In this document: positions 1 through 7,540 of the stretch, in pieces | Layout: each line of letters begins with the position of its first letter | Numbering within the stretch: position 1 is the first letter of the stretch | NCBI GenBank assembly: GCA_022616435.1 | Contig: JAKEET010000147.1 | Span: forward strand, 1 to 64,000 | Direction of reading: 5' to 3' | Source of the DNA: Gemmataceae bacterium | GTDB taxonomy: Bacteria > Planctomycetota > Planctomycetia > Gemmatales > Gemmataceae | Length of the DNA: 64,000 nt | Made by a program: the position numbers and the translations under genes | Notes under the pieces: generated by a model | Told to the model about the DNA's origin: nothing | Databases searched by the model: none | What the model saw: the letters and a program-made list of their open reading frames with translations, nothing else

Positions 1-706
1 CGAGCTGTACGGCAAGGTCACCGGCTGTACGCGCGGCAAGGGCGGGTCGATGCACCTGATCGCGCCGGCGGCCGGCATGATGGGCGCCTCCGCGGTGGTC
101 GGCACCACGATCCCGAACGCGGTCGGCTACGCCTACGCCGTCAAGCAACGGCGCCGCAACGCCATCGTCGCCTGCTTCTTCGGCGACGGCGCCACGGAAG
201 AAGGCGTGTTCAGCGAGAGCCTGAACTTCGCGGTCCTCAAGAGGCTGCCGATCCTGTTCGTCTGCGAGAACAACCAGTACGCCATTCACACGCACCAGCG
301 GCAGCGGCAAGGCAATCCGGACATCTGCGCCCGCGCCCGCGCCTTCGGCCTGCCCACGGCACGCATCGACGACAACGATGTGCTCGCCCTGTTCGAGCGC
401 AGCCGCGAGGTCGTCGCCAAGATTCGCTCGGGTTTCGGGCCGTGGCTTCTCGAAGCGATGACGTACCGCTGGACCGAGCACGTCGGCCCCGGCGAGGATT
501 TTTCCCTCGGCTACCGCAGCGCCGCCGAGGCCCGGCCCTGGCGCGACAACGATCAGGTGCGGCGCCTGGCCGACATGCTCGATCCGGTCGAGCGCGAACG
601 GATCGAGGATGACGTGGAAGCGGAGATCGCCGACGCGTTTACCTTCGCCGAAGAGAGTGCGTTTCCCGAAGCCGAAGACCTGTACGCGGACGTGTTCAAG
701 GAGTGA
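1..706 (+). CDS. TPP-dependent dehydrogenase E1 component, alpha subunit (5' end outside window)
   Basis: This is the C-terminal 234 residues of an E1 alpha subunit. The frame is open from base 2, so the gene starts upstream of the window. Family E1 alpha subunits bind thiamine pyrophosphate and Mg and decarboxylate a 2-oxo acid together with E1 beta. Visible signatures are the GK-TG-GKGGSMH stretch at the edge and the TPP/Mg motif GDGATEEGVFSESLNFA, followed by an intact C-terminal helical region. About one third of a typical 320-340 residue subunit is missing. E1 beta follows immediately, but no E2 lipoyl acyltransferase or E3 is present, so a classical pyruvate dehydrogenase complex is not indicated. 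The substrate is unknown; a role in transferring a small acyl/aldehyde unit onto a sugar is an inference from the neighbours. Confidence 0.9.
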   Translation, partial: ELYGKVTGCTRGKGGSMHLIAPAAGMMGASAVVGTTIPNAVGYAYAVKQRRRNAIVACFFGDGATEEGVFSESLNFAVLKRLPILFVCENNQYAIHTHQRQRQGNPDICARARAFGLPTARIDDNDVLALFERSREVVAKIRSGFGPWLLEAMTYRWTEHVGPGEDFSLGYRSAAEARPWRDNDQVRRLADMLDPVERERIEDDVEAEIADAFTFAEESAFPEAEDLYADVFKE

Positions 707-708
707 AC

Positions 709-771
709 GCCGCTTGCGGCTTAGCGTTCGAGTCTTCGCTTGGGCGTCGCGAACGCCAAGCCGCAAGCGGC
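709..771. repeat. Palindromic intergenic element (CCGCTTGCGGC family)
   Basis: Two 22-base arms (709-730 and 750-771) are inverted copies with one mismatch. The element starts 3 bases after the E1 alpha stop codon. Single half-copies of the same arm occur at 14882-14900 and 36034-36051. Confidence 0.85.
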
Positions 772-787
772 AGTCGAGGATCGCTCG

Positions 788-1876
788 ATGAGGCGCGGAC
801 TCAAGATCGCCGGATCGCGTCGCGCGGCGCCAGCGCGCGCGCTGTCCTATGTCGATGCCATCCGCGAAGCCGCCGACCAGGAGATGGCCCGCGACCCGGC
901 CGTCCTCGTCTTCGGCCTCGATGTGGACGATCCGAAGGCGATCCAGGGAACGACGCGCGGGCTGCTCGACCGATACGGTCCCGAGCGCGTGTTCGGCACG
1001 CCGCTGTCGGAAGACGCCATGACCGGGGTGGCCGTCGGCATGGCGCTCGCCGGCTTGCGGCCGATCCACGTGCACATCCGCATGGACTTCCTGATGCTGG
1101 CGATGAACCAGCTGGTCAACGTCGCCGCCAAGAGCCGGTACATGTACGGCGGCGCCGTGTGCTTGCCGCTCGTCGTGCGTTCCATGATCGGCAAGAGCTG
1201 GGGCCAGGGCGCTCAACATTCGCAGGGCCTGTACAGCATGTTCATGCACGTGCCGGGGCTGAAGGTGGTTGCGCCGTCGACGCCCTTCGACGCCAAGGGA
1301 TGTCTGATCGAGGCGATCCGCGACGACAACCCGGTGCTGTATGTCGAGCATCGGCTGTTGCACTACCAGCACGGTCCGGTTCCCGCGGCGAGCTACACCG
1401 TGCGGCCCGGCAAGGCGCGCATCGCGGTCGCCGGCGGCGACGTCACGCTGGTCGGCATCTCGGCGATGCAGGTCGAATGCCTCGCGGCGCAGCGGTACCT
1501 GCACGACATTGGCATCGCGGCGGAGGTGATCGATCCGATCTGGCTCAGCCCGCTCGATGCCGGCACGATTGCCGAATCGGTGGAGAAGACCGGGCGGCTG
1601 ATCGTCGTGGATAACGGCTGGACGATGTGCGGGGCCGGCGCCGAGATCGTGGCCCAGGTTGCCGAGCGCTTGATGGGCGTGCGCGACCTGCGCGTACAAA
1701 GGATGGGCTTCGCGCCGACGACGTGCCCGACGACGCCGGCCCTGGAGGCGCTCTACTATCCCAACGCCCGCACCATCGCAGCCGCCGCGCGCGATCTCGT
1801 CGAGGGCGCCAAGACCGGCTGGCTTCCCGAAGAGAATCCGGAGTTCGCGAACACCGAATTCAAAGGGCCCTTTTGA
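788..1876 (+). CDS. TPP-dependent dehydrogenase E1 component, beta subunit
   Basis: A 362-residue E1 beta subunit with an N-terminal transketolase pyrimidine-binding domain (roughly residues 15-190; SEDAMTGVAVGMALAGLRPI is the family core) and a C-terminal transketolase domain (roughly 205-330; VDNGWTMCGAGAEI). It pairs with the E1 alpha subunit upstream to form the TPP active site. An in-frame ATG at 740 would put the start inside the palindromic element at 709-771 and add an atypical leader, so the ATG at 788 is preferred. Its TGA overlaps the ATG of the next gene (TGATG), which implies translational coupling to the DegT-fold gene. With no E2 nearby it probably acts as a stand-alone carboligase or decarboxylase; that is inference. 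Confidence 0.88.
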   Translation: MRRGLKIAGSRRAAPARALSYVDAIREAADQEMARDPAVLVFGLDVDDPKAIQGTTRGLLDRYGPERVFGTPLSEDAMTGVAVGMALAGLRPIHVHIRMDFLMLAMNQLVNVAAKSRYMYGGAVCLPLVVRSMIGKSWGQGAQHSQGLYSMFMHVPGLKVVAPSTPFDAKGCLIEAIRDDNPVLYVEHRLLHYQHGPVPAASYTVRPGKARIAVAGGDVTLVGISAMQVECLAAQRYLHDIGIAAEVIDPIWLSPLDAGTIAESVEKTGRLIVVDNGWTMCGAGAEIVAQVAERLMGVRDLRVQRMGFAPTTCPTTPALEALYYPNARTIAAAARDLVEGAKTGWLPEENPEFANTEFKGPF

Positions 1877-3138
1877 TGACCGCGCAGGAACTCGTAGGAC
1901 AGGACTCCGCTCCTGTCCGGCCGGAACAGGGACAGGACCGGAGTCCTGTCCTACGCTGGCCGCTGATGCAGAACAACATCACGCGCGCCGACCTCGACGC
2001 CGTGATCGCGTATCTGCGCCAGGACGATCCCGTCCTCACGCAATCGCACAACGTCCGCGCCTTCGAGCAAGCCTGGTCGGATTGGGTCGGCGTCCGTCAC
2101 AGCGTGTTCGTCAACTCCGGCTCGTCGGCGAATCTACTAACGATGGCGGCGCTGCGCGAGCTGCACGGTCCGGGCGAAGTCATCGTGCCGACGATCACGT
2201 GGGTGTCGGACGTCGCCGCGGTGCTGCACTGCGGCCTGACGCCGGTGTTCGTGGACATCGATCCGCGCACGCTCGGCATGGACAACGACGAGGTGCTCCG
2301 CAAGATCACGCCGCGGACGCGCGCCGTCTTCCTGACGCACGTCCTGGGCTACAACGCGCTCACCCAACAGCTGCTCGACGAGCTGCGCGACCGCAAGATT
2401 CCGCTGATCGAGGATGTCTGCGAAGCCCACGGGGCCACGTTCGCCGGCCGGCGGCTCGGCTCGTTCGGCCTGGCGTCGAACTTTTCGTTCTACTACGCCC
2501 ATCACCTGAGCACCATTGAAGGCGGCATGGTGTGCACCAACGACGCCGACCTGTACGAAACGGTGCGGCTCTTGCGCTCGCACGGCATGGTCCGCGAGCT
2601 CGATTCGGAGAGCCGCAAGCGCGAATTCTGGGACGAGTACCCCGATCTCAATCCCGACTTCATCTTCGCCCTGCCGGCCTACAACGTGCGCAGCAGCGAG
2701 ATCAACGCCATCCTCGGCCTGTCGCAGCTCAAGCGGCTGGACGAAACGATCGAGCGCCGCAACGAGAACCTGCGGCTGTTTCTGAACAATCTCGACCCGG
2801 ACGCGTACCGGACCGATTTCGCACTCGAAGGCTCGAGCAACTACGCGTTCACGCTGATCCTGCGCCGGCCCGATGAAGCGCTGATGCAGCGCGTCATGGC
2901 GGCGCTGCGGCAACTCGGCGTCGAGTTCCGCCGCGGCACGTCGGGCGGCGGCAACCAGGTCCGGCAGCCGTACCTGCGCCGGCTGCTCGGCGACGACGCC
3001 TGGCGCGACTTCCCACGGGCCGATCACGTACACTTCTTCGGCATGTACATCGGCAACTACCCGGCGCTGGAGCGCGCCAAGATTCTGCGATTGTGCGCGG
3101 TGTTGAACGAACTTGTCCATCCTTCGGAGATCATTTAG
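1876..3138 (+). CDS. DegT/DnrJ/EryC1/StrS-fold PLP enzyme, sugar 3-dehydrase-like (catalytic Lys replaced by His)
   Basis: A 420-residue PLP-dependent sugar aminotransferase-fold protein. The family cofactor region is clear (VNSGSSANL; EDVCEAHGA; SFYYAHHLSTIEGGM). In aminotransferases of this family the Schiff-base lysine follows SFYxx. Here that position is His209, as in the dehydrases ColD and RfbH, which use PLP or PMP to remove the sugar 3-hydroxyl. A 3,6-dideoxysugar-forming dehydrase is therefore more likely than an aminotransferase. The start overlaps the E1 beta stop (TGATG). Residues 6-27 or so are encoded by a palindromic element in frame; an alternative start is ATG 1966 (MQNNITRADL), but the family-like RWPLMQNNI begins just before it. 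The stop codon lies inside the next palindromic element. Confidence 0.88.
   Translation: MTAQELVGQDSAPVRPEQGQDRSPVLRWPLMQNNITRADLDAVIAYLRQDDPVLTQSHNVRAFEQAWSDWVGVRHSVFVNSGSSANLLTMAALRELHGPGEVIVPTITWVSDVAAVLHCGLTPVFVDIDPRTLGMDNDEVLRKITPRTRAVFLTHVLGYNALTQQLLDELRDRKIPLIEDVCEAHGATFAGRRLGSFGLASNFSFYYAHHLSTIEGGMVCTNDADLYETVRLLRSHGMVRELDSESRKREFWDEYPDLNPDFIFALPAYNVRSSEINAILGLSQLKRLDETIERRNENLRLFLNNLDPDAYRTDFALEGSSNYAFTLILRRPDEALMQRVMAALRQLGVEFRRGTSGGGNQVRQPYLRRLLGDDAWRDFPRADHVHFFGMYIGNYPALERAKILRLCAVLNELVHPSEII
1893..1955. repeat. Palindromic element (GTAGGACAGGACTCC family) inside the coding sequence
   Basis: Perfect 17-base inverted arms at 1893-1909 and 1939-1955. The same sequence lies intergenically at 33641-33747 and a diverged copy at 15361-15433. 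Here it is read through in frame near the N-terminus of the DegT-fold gene. Confidence 0.85.
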
Positions 3139-3224
3139 CCGGCGAGCTTGCTCGCCGCGGCCGCGCGGAAGCGCGCTCGTTCTCGGACGCGCGACGCGTC
3201 CGCGCCGAGCAAGCTCGGCGGCTA
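3136..3224. repeat. Palindromic element overlapping a stop codon (CGAGCTTGCTCG family)
   Basis: Inverted 19-base arms at 3136-3154 and 3206-3224 with one mismatch. The TAG stop of the upstream gene is the first three bases of the left arm, and the right arm ends 28 bases before the radical SAM start. Confidence 0.85.
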
Positions 3225-3252
3225 AATGACCGCTGACCGTTGGGTTCATTCC

Positions 3253-4761
3253 ATGAAACTCGACATCCTGTTCATCAATCCCGCCAGCCGGACGCAGGCG
3301 TACCAGTCGCTGGGCGCCGACCTGGCGGCGATCGAGAACCCGGTCTGGGCCGGCCTGTTGGCGAGTTTCTGCCGCCGGCGCGGGCTGAGCGTCGACATCC
3401 TCGACGCCGAGGTGGACCAGTTGGGGCCGCAACAGGTCGCGGAGCGGGTGCGCGACGTCGATCCGGTGCTGACGGCGGTCGTCGTCTACGGCCATCAGCC
3501 GTCGGCGTCGACGCAGAACATGACGGCGGCAGGACAGGTGTGCTCGGCCATCAAGCGCGACGACCCTAGTCGAAAAGTGATCCTGATCGGCGGCCACGTG
3601 GCGGCGCTGCCCGAACGCAGCTTGCGCGAGGAAGACGCCGACTTCGTCGCCGGCGGCGAGGGCCTGCACACGCTCGTCGAACTGGTCGCCGCGCTGAAAG
3701 CCTCCTCGCCGCACTACGAGCATGTTTCCGGATTGTGGCATCGCGACGATGCCGGCATTCGCTCGACGCCCGACCGTCCACTCGTCGCCAACCTGGACGA
3801 AGACATTCCCGATCAGGCGTGGGACTTGCTCCCCATGGCGCGTTACCGCGCCCACAACTGGCACTGCCTCGACGGCCGGCCGCGCCAGCCCTACGCCGCC
3901 ATCTACACGACGCTTGGCTGTCCGTATCACTGCTCGTTCTGCTGCATCCAGGCGCCCTTCCGGACCGGCGAGCGGGCGGCGGGTTTGCGCGAATCATCCA
4001 ACAGCTACCGCTACTGGTCGCCGGACCACGTCGTGCGGCAGATCGATCTGCTCGTGAACCGCTACGGCATCCGCAACATCAAGATCGCTGACGAGATGTT
4101 CGTGCTCAACCGGAAGCACGTGCTCGGCATCTGCGAACGGTTGATCGAACGGAAGTACGACCTCAACATCTGGGCGTACGCCCGCATCGACACGGTCAAG
4201 GACGGCATGCTCGACCAGCTGCGGGCCGCCGGTTTCACGTGGCTGGCGCTGGGCATCGAGGCGGGCTCGGAGCGCGTCCGGGCCGACGTGGACAAGCGCT
4301 TCCATCAGGACCAGGTGTTCGAGGTGGTGCAGAAGATCCGGGCGGCCGGGATCAACGTGATCGGCAACTACATCTTCGGGTTGCCGGAGGACGATCTGGA
4401 ATCGATGCAGGCGACGCTCGACCTCGCCGTCGAATTGAATTGCGAGTTCGCGAACTTCTATTCCGCGATGGCCTATCCCGGCTCGCCGCTATATGCCCAG
4501 GCGGTGCGCGAGGGCGCAGCGTTGCCGAAGGCCTGGAGCGGCTACTCGCAGCACTCGCGCGATTGCCTGCCGCTGCCGACGAAGCATCTGCCGGCGCGCG
4601 AGGTGCTGCGGTTTCGCGACGAGGCGTTTCAGCGGTATTTCACGAACCTGCGCTATCTGGAGATGGTCGAGCGCCGGTTCGGCCCGGCGATGGCCGAACA
4701 TGTCCGGGCGATGACCCGCCGCACGTTGCCGCGCGACCTAAACTCAGATAGCCGTGCGTGA
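3253..4761 (+). CDS. B12-binding-type radical SAM protein
   Basis: A 502-residue protein of the cobalamin-binding radical SAM type. The N-terminal half (about 1-190) has the Rossmann-like layout of the B12-binding domain (KLDILFINPAS; ILIGGHVAALPE; VAGGEG), but no clear DxHxxG His ligand was seen, so cobalamin use is uncertain. The radical SAM core follows with the CxxxCxxC cluster motif at C223, C227 and C230 (CPYHCSFC) and a GIEAGSE strand. Family members perform methylations, cyclisations or ring chemistry on lipids, tetrapyrroles, sugars and natural products. An alternative start is ATG 3226, nine codons upstream. It follows the DegT-fold gene by about 115 bases, so it may belong to the same pathway. 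The TGA stop abuts another palindromic element. Confidence 0.85.
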   Translation: MKLDILFINPASRTQAYQSLGADLAAIENPVWAGLLASFCRRRGLSVDILDAEVDQLGPQQVAERVRDVDPVLTAVVVYGHQPSASTQNMTAAGQVCSAIKRDDPSRKVILIGGHVAALPERSLREEDADFVAGGEGLHTLVELVAALKASSPHYEHVSGLWHRDDAGIRSTPDRPLVANLDEDIPDQAWDLLPMARYRAHNWHCLDGRPRQPYAAIYTTLGCPYHCSFCCIQAPFRTGERAAGLRESSNSYRYWSPDHVVRQIDLLVNRYGIRNIKIADEMFVLNRKHVLGICERLIERKYDLNIWAYARIDTVKDGMLDQLRAAGFTWLALGIEAGSERVRADVDKRFHQDQVFEVVQKIRAAGINVIGNYIFGLPEDDLESMQATLDLAVELNCEFANFYSAMAYPGSPLYAQAVREGAALPKAWSGYSQHSRDCLPLPTKHLPAREVLRFRDEAFQRYFTNLRYLEMVERRFGPAMAEHVRAMTRRTLPRDLNSDSRA

Positions 4762-4763
4762 TT

Positions 4764-4837
4764 CCACTGCACCAACCCGAAGCGTAAGCGAGGGAGCAGG
4801 CGAAACCCCTCGCTTACGCTTCGGGTTAGTGCAGTGG
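4764..4837. repeat. Palindromic element (ACCAACCCGAAGCGTAAGCG family), copy 1
   Basis: Nearly perfect 31-base arms at 4764-4794 and 4807-4837. Other copies are at 27571-27666, 30681-30832 and 55281-55410. It begins 2 bases after the radical SAM stop codon and could fold as a strong hairpin in both orientations. Confidence 0.9.
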
Positions 4838-4856
4838 AGCATGTGGGTATGGGTTC

Positions 4857-4898
4857 ACCCCGTTTGGCACAGTCGCGTCGGGCGTGCGCTAAACGGGT
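4857..4898. repeat. Small palindromic element (GGCGTGCGCTAAACGGGT family)
   Basis: CCCGTTT and AAACGGG arms flank a GC-rich centre. The right part (GGCGTGCGCTAAACGGGT) recurs at 24542-24559. It lies just beyond the 3' end of the minus-strand gene ending at 4911. Confidence 0.6.
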
Positions 4899-4910
4899 CG
4901 CTGGCCCACA

Positions 4911-5378
4911 TCAGTTGTTGGGCTTCAACTCCCAGAATTGCCGCAACGCGTCAGCCGTGGCGCGGTAGATGCGCCGCTCTTTCGGCACGAACGGATGAAA
5001 TTGTATCGGCGGCAACATTGTCACTTCATAGGTCGTGTCGTTGGCTTGTTGTCGCACCGTGAGCGGGAGCAGGTACTCGTTGGCGCCGGACCAGCCCTGC
5101 GCTGCGCCGACGTCCGCGAGGTCTTCGAGCACCAATTCCCGGCCTTCGAGCTGTTGGTCGTCAGTGGCCGGCCACAGCACCTTGGCCACTTGCACGCGCG
5201 GGTCCGGGCCGCCGTCGCGATCGCTGATCGTCGCGAGGATGCACAGGTTCGACACCAGGATTTGCGGCCGGGACAGGATAACCGCGTCGCGCGTCATGGC
5301 GACGAGGTAGGCGAGATAGCCGAGCCAGCCGACCAGCAGCAACGCCGCCACCGCGATGCGCGCCTTGGGAAACGTCAT
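4911..5378 (-). CDS. Hypothetical membrane-anchored protein
   Basis: A 155-residue protein with one N-terminal membrane segment (about residues 8-30, hydrophobic AVAALLLVGWLGYLAYLVAM) and a soluble C-terminal part predicted outside the cytoplasm. I do not recognise the family. The start was set at ATG 5378, just after the stop of the Minf_1886 gene, because the longer open frame (to 5543) runs antiparallel through that gene in an implausible frame. It is the last of three close minus-strand genes (RicT-like, Minf_1886, this one), so it is probably co-transcribed with them. Confidence 0.7.
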   Translation of the reverse strand: MTFPKARIAVAALLLVGWLGYLAYLVAMTRDAVILSRPQILVSNLCILATISDRDGGPDPRVQVAKVLWPATDDQQLEGRELVLEDLADVGAAQGWSGANEYLLPLTVRQQANDTTYEVTMLPPIQFHPFVPKERRIYRATADALRQFWELKPNN

Positions 5379-5380
5379 GT

Positions 5381-5785
5381 TTACCGGGCCTCGTCGAGTT
5401 GGATGCGGTAATCGAGCGCCTGCTCGAAGTCGTACACGTCGCGGAAATCGTCCACGCTGTCGTCGTCGTTCTTGCTCATCAGGCCGGCGTCGATCAGGTT
5501 GAAGACGATGTTGCCGAAGTCGCCGGTCGCGTGGATGCCCCACATGGCGAAGACGGTGCGGGCCATCAACCCGAACTCGGCCAGCGCCAGCTCGCGGACC
5601 CCTTGCAGCAGCTCGCGCCCCGACACGTGCAGCCGCGGATCGCCGGCGACCGACTCGAGCGTGCGTCCGCGGCCGAGCATCTTTTGCGTGTGCTGCAGGG
5701 CGCGGTCGATGAATTCATAGGCCTCGTAAGCGTAGCGCGGATCGCGCCCCACCACGTCCGCGAGCTTGGTGTCGTAGAAGCTCAT
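5381..5785 (-). CDS. Minf_1886 family protein
   Basis: A 134-residue soluble protein that matches the small Minf_1886 family common in Planctomycetes and Verrucomicrobia. Recognisable stretches are FYDTKLADVVGRDPRYAYEA at the N-terminus, HVSGRELLQGVRELALAEFG in the middle and IVFNLIDAGLMSKNDDDS near the end. Function is unknown in the family. The gene starts one base after the stop of the RicT-like gene and ends two bases before the next start, so the three genes form a tight operon. Confidence 0.85.
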   Translation of the reverse strand: MSFYDTKLADVVGRDPRYAYEAYEFIDRALQHTQKMLGRGRTLESVAGDPRLHVSGRELLQGVRELALAEFGLMARTVFAMWGIHATGDFGNIVFNLIDAGLMSKNDDDSVDDFRDVYDFEQALDYRIQLDEAR

Positions 5786-5786
5786 G

Positions 5787-6647
5787 TCACTCGTCTTCCT
5801 GGTTCCGCTGGTCGCGCGGGCCTTTCTGGGCGGGTTCGTTCTTCTTGATCTCCGACAGGATCTCGTCCACGCCGATCGGCAAGCGGCGGCCGTCCTCGAA
5901 TTCCACCAGCACCTTGCGGGCCAGGATTTCCTGGGCCAGCACCCGGCCGCGGCCCTTCGCCGTGACGATGTGCGTCCCCGGCTGCGGCAGCTCGCGCTGG
6001 AATTCCTCGTACACGTCGTGCTCGAACCGCAGGCAGCACTTCAGCCGGCCGCACCGGCCCGAGATCTTCGACGGGTCGAGCGTCGACTTCTGCAGCTTGG
6101 CCATGCGCATCGACACCGGCGGCATGACGGCCATGTGTGTGTTGCAGCACACCGGCTTGCCGCAGTCGCCGTAGTCGGCCAAGAGCTTGGCCTCGTCGCG
6201 GACGCCGATCTGCCGCATCTCGATGCGCGTGCGGTACTCGCGGGCCAGATCCTTGACGAGCTCGCGGAAATCGACGCGCTTCTCGGCCAGGAAATAGAAG
6301 ATGACGCGCTCGCCGCCGAACAGGTGCTCGACGTCGATCAGGTCCATCTGCAGGCGGCGCTCGTTGATGAACTCCTTGCAGCGGTGGAACTCGACTTCTT
6401 CCTTCTCGCGGACCCGGTCCACCTCGGCCAGGTCGTCCTGGGTCAAGGCCCGCACGATCTGGCCGTGAGTGGGCTCGGCCAGGTAGTTGACGGCTTGCGG
6501 CGTCGATTCGCACAGCACCTCGCCGATCTCCAGGCCGCGCTCGGTGCGTACGACCACTTCCTGCCCGCGCGCGTAGACCAGCTCCGGCGGGTTCGACTCG
6601 AACTCGCCGAGCAAGCGCATGACGCCGTGGCGGATGATGCGTTTCAT
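5787..6647 (-). CDS. PSP1 domain protein, RicT (YaaT)-like
   Basis: A 286-residue PSP1 C-terminal-domain protein. The family cysteine pattern is present: DCGKPVCC and SGRCGRLKCCLRFE, the residues that in Bacillus RicT bind an iron-sulfur cluster within the RicAFT complex, which affects RNase Y-dependent mRNA processing. RicA and RicF are not in this window, and most planctomycetes carry only the T subunit, so the exact job here is not known. ATG 6647 gives the family start MKRIIRHGVMRL; the longer frame to 6848 encodes an 8-base tandem repeat and was rejected. It leads the operon with the Minf_1886 gene. Confidence 0.87.
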   Translation of the reverse strand: MKRIIRHGVMRLLGEFESNPPELVYARGQEVVVRTERGLEIGEVLCESTPQAVNYLAEPTHGQIVRALTQDDLAEVDRVREKEEVEFHRCKEFINERRLQMDLIDVEHLFGGERVIFYFLAEKRVDFRELVKDLAREYRTRIEMRQIGVRDEAKLLADYGDCGKPVCCNTHMAVMPPVSMRMAKLQKSTLDPSKISGRCGRLKCCLRFEHDVYEEFQRELPQPGTHIVTAKGRGRVLAQEILARKVLVEFEDGRRLPIGVDEILSEIKKNEPAQKGPRDQRNQEDE

Positions 6648-6700
6648 CGAGTACCCATTGTAAAGGATGCGTAGGGAAAGGGAAAGGCGACTGATCCCTG

Positions 6701-6740
6701 GACTCTGGGACTCTGGGACTCTGGGACTCTGGGACTCTGG
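6701..6740. repeat. 8-base tandem repeat, five units (GACTCTGG)
   Basis: Five perfect consecutive GACTCTGG units lie 54-93 bases upstream of the RicT-like start codon, in its likely promoter or leader region. Such a tract could vary in copy number. Confidence 0.9.
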
Positions 6741-6894
6741 GAGGTTCAACCATGGTCGTGCGCCGCCCACGCTACTGCGGCGCTCGAGCATGGGCAATTC
6801 CGCAAGGGCCATGTTCTTGTGGCATCCCCCGGACCGCGCTGCTATCATCGTGAATCATGGGGGATCGAGAACATGTGCGACGGGGATCACGAAT

Positions 6895-7278
6895 ATGGAC
6901 CGCGACATGAAAACCTGCCAGAAAGCCGCTGCCAGATGCTTGGAGAAGTTTGGGCAAGTGGTCGAACGGCTTGTCAAGCAAGCCGACAACGAAATGGCCA
7001 AAGCAATCGCGAAAACGATCGCGAAAGCGCGCGACGCGATCGGAAAACAGTTTAACGAAGCCCTTGCCGAACTCCGCAAAGTGCTCGAGGCGATTCAGAC
7101 ACCAACGTGGTTGGACGAGAGAGAATTCGTAGAACTTCACGCGTGGCTCGAGCAGTTTGTCGACTACAAGCTCGACCCTCTCAGGAAATACATGTCGATT
7201 GACTCAAAAACGGAAATCGCCGGCAAATCGAGAAAAATGGTCGTTACCGCGCGCTGGAAATGGAAGCAGCACACTTGA
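6895..7278 (+). CDS. Hypothetical helical protein (orphan, lower GC)
   Basis: A 127-residue protein rich in Ala, Lys and Glu that is likely all-helical (KKxxE-type heptads across residues 20-75, such as VERLVKQADNEMAKAIAKTI). No family is recognised. Candidate starts are ATG 6895 (MDRDMKTC) or ATG 6907. Base composition is visibly less GC-rich than neighbouring genes and third positions are less biased, which fits a recently acquired or lineage-specific gene. It stands alone between the divergent RicT operon and the lipoprotein gene. Support is moderate, since it rests on the open frame and sensible composition only. Confidence 0.5.
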   Translation: MDRDMKTCQKAAARCLEKFGQVVERLVKQADNEMAKAIAKTIAKARDAIGKQFNEALAELRKVLEAIQTPTWLDEREFVELHAWLEQFVDYKLDPLRKYMSIDSKTEIAGKSRKMVVTARWKWKQHT

Positions 7279-7540
7279 TGGGATGATCGCGTTGACCATC
7301 CGCAATCTGGCATCCGCAATTCGAAATGTTCCACTTGCAATCTTCCGGGAATCGGGGACAATACACTCAAACCTACCTTTTTGATTGCCGACGCCGCAAT
7401 CCGCTTCCTTACCCCCCTGCTCAATCGGCTTGACTCACTCGACCGTCGCGGTAACCATGAATAGTGTGGCTATTGCCCGATTCTCGAGAATCGTCTCCAC
7501 GTTCGGAGGCTGCAGGCCTTCGAAAGCTCGCAGGGTGAGT

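Noticed and set aside
703-1614. 303-codon plus-strand frame overlapping E1 beta
   Set aside because: It is the shifted frame of E1 beta and is Arg-rich.
2137-3930. 597-codon open frame on the minus strand
   Set aside because: It is antiparallel to the DegT-fold and radical SAM genes, is Arg/Gln/Val-rich without any domain, and results from high GC suppressing stops.
4761-5062. Small coding frame starting in the palindromic element (TRSVSEG-type peptide)
   Set aside because: The peptide is just the translation of a repeat family and recurs at all copies; not a gene.
5784-6674. 296-codon open frame on the plus strand
   Set aside because: It lies antisense to the RicT-like gene and has no domain; a GC-rich shadow frame.
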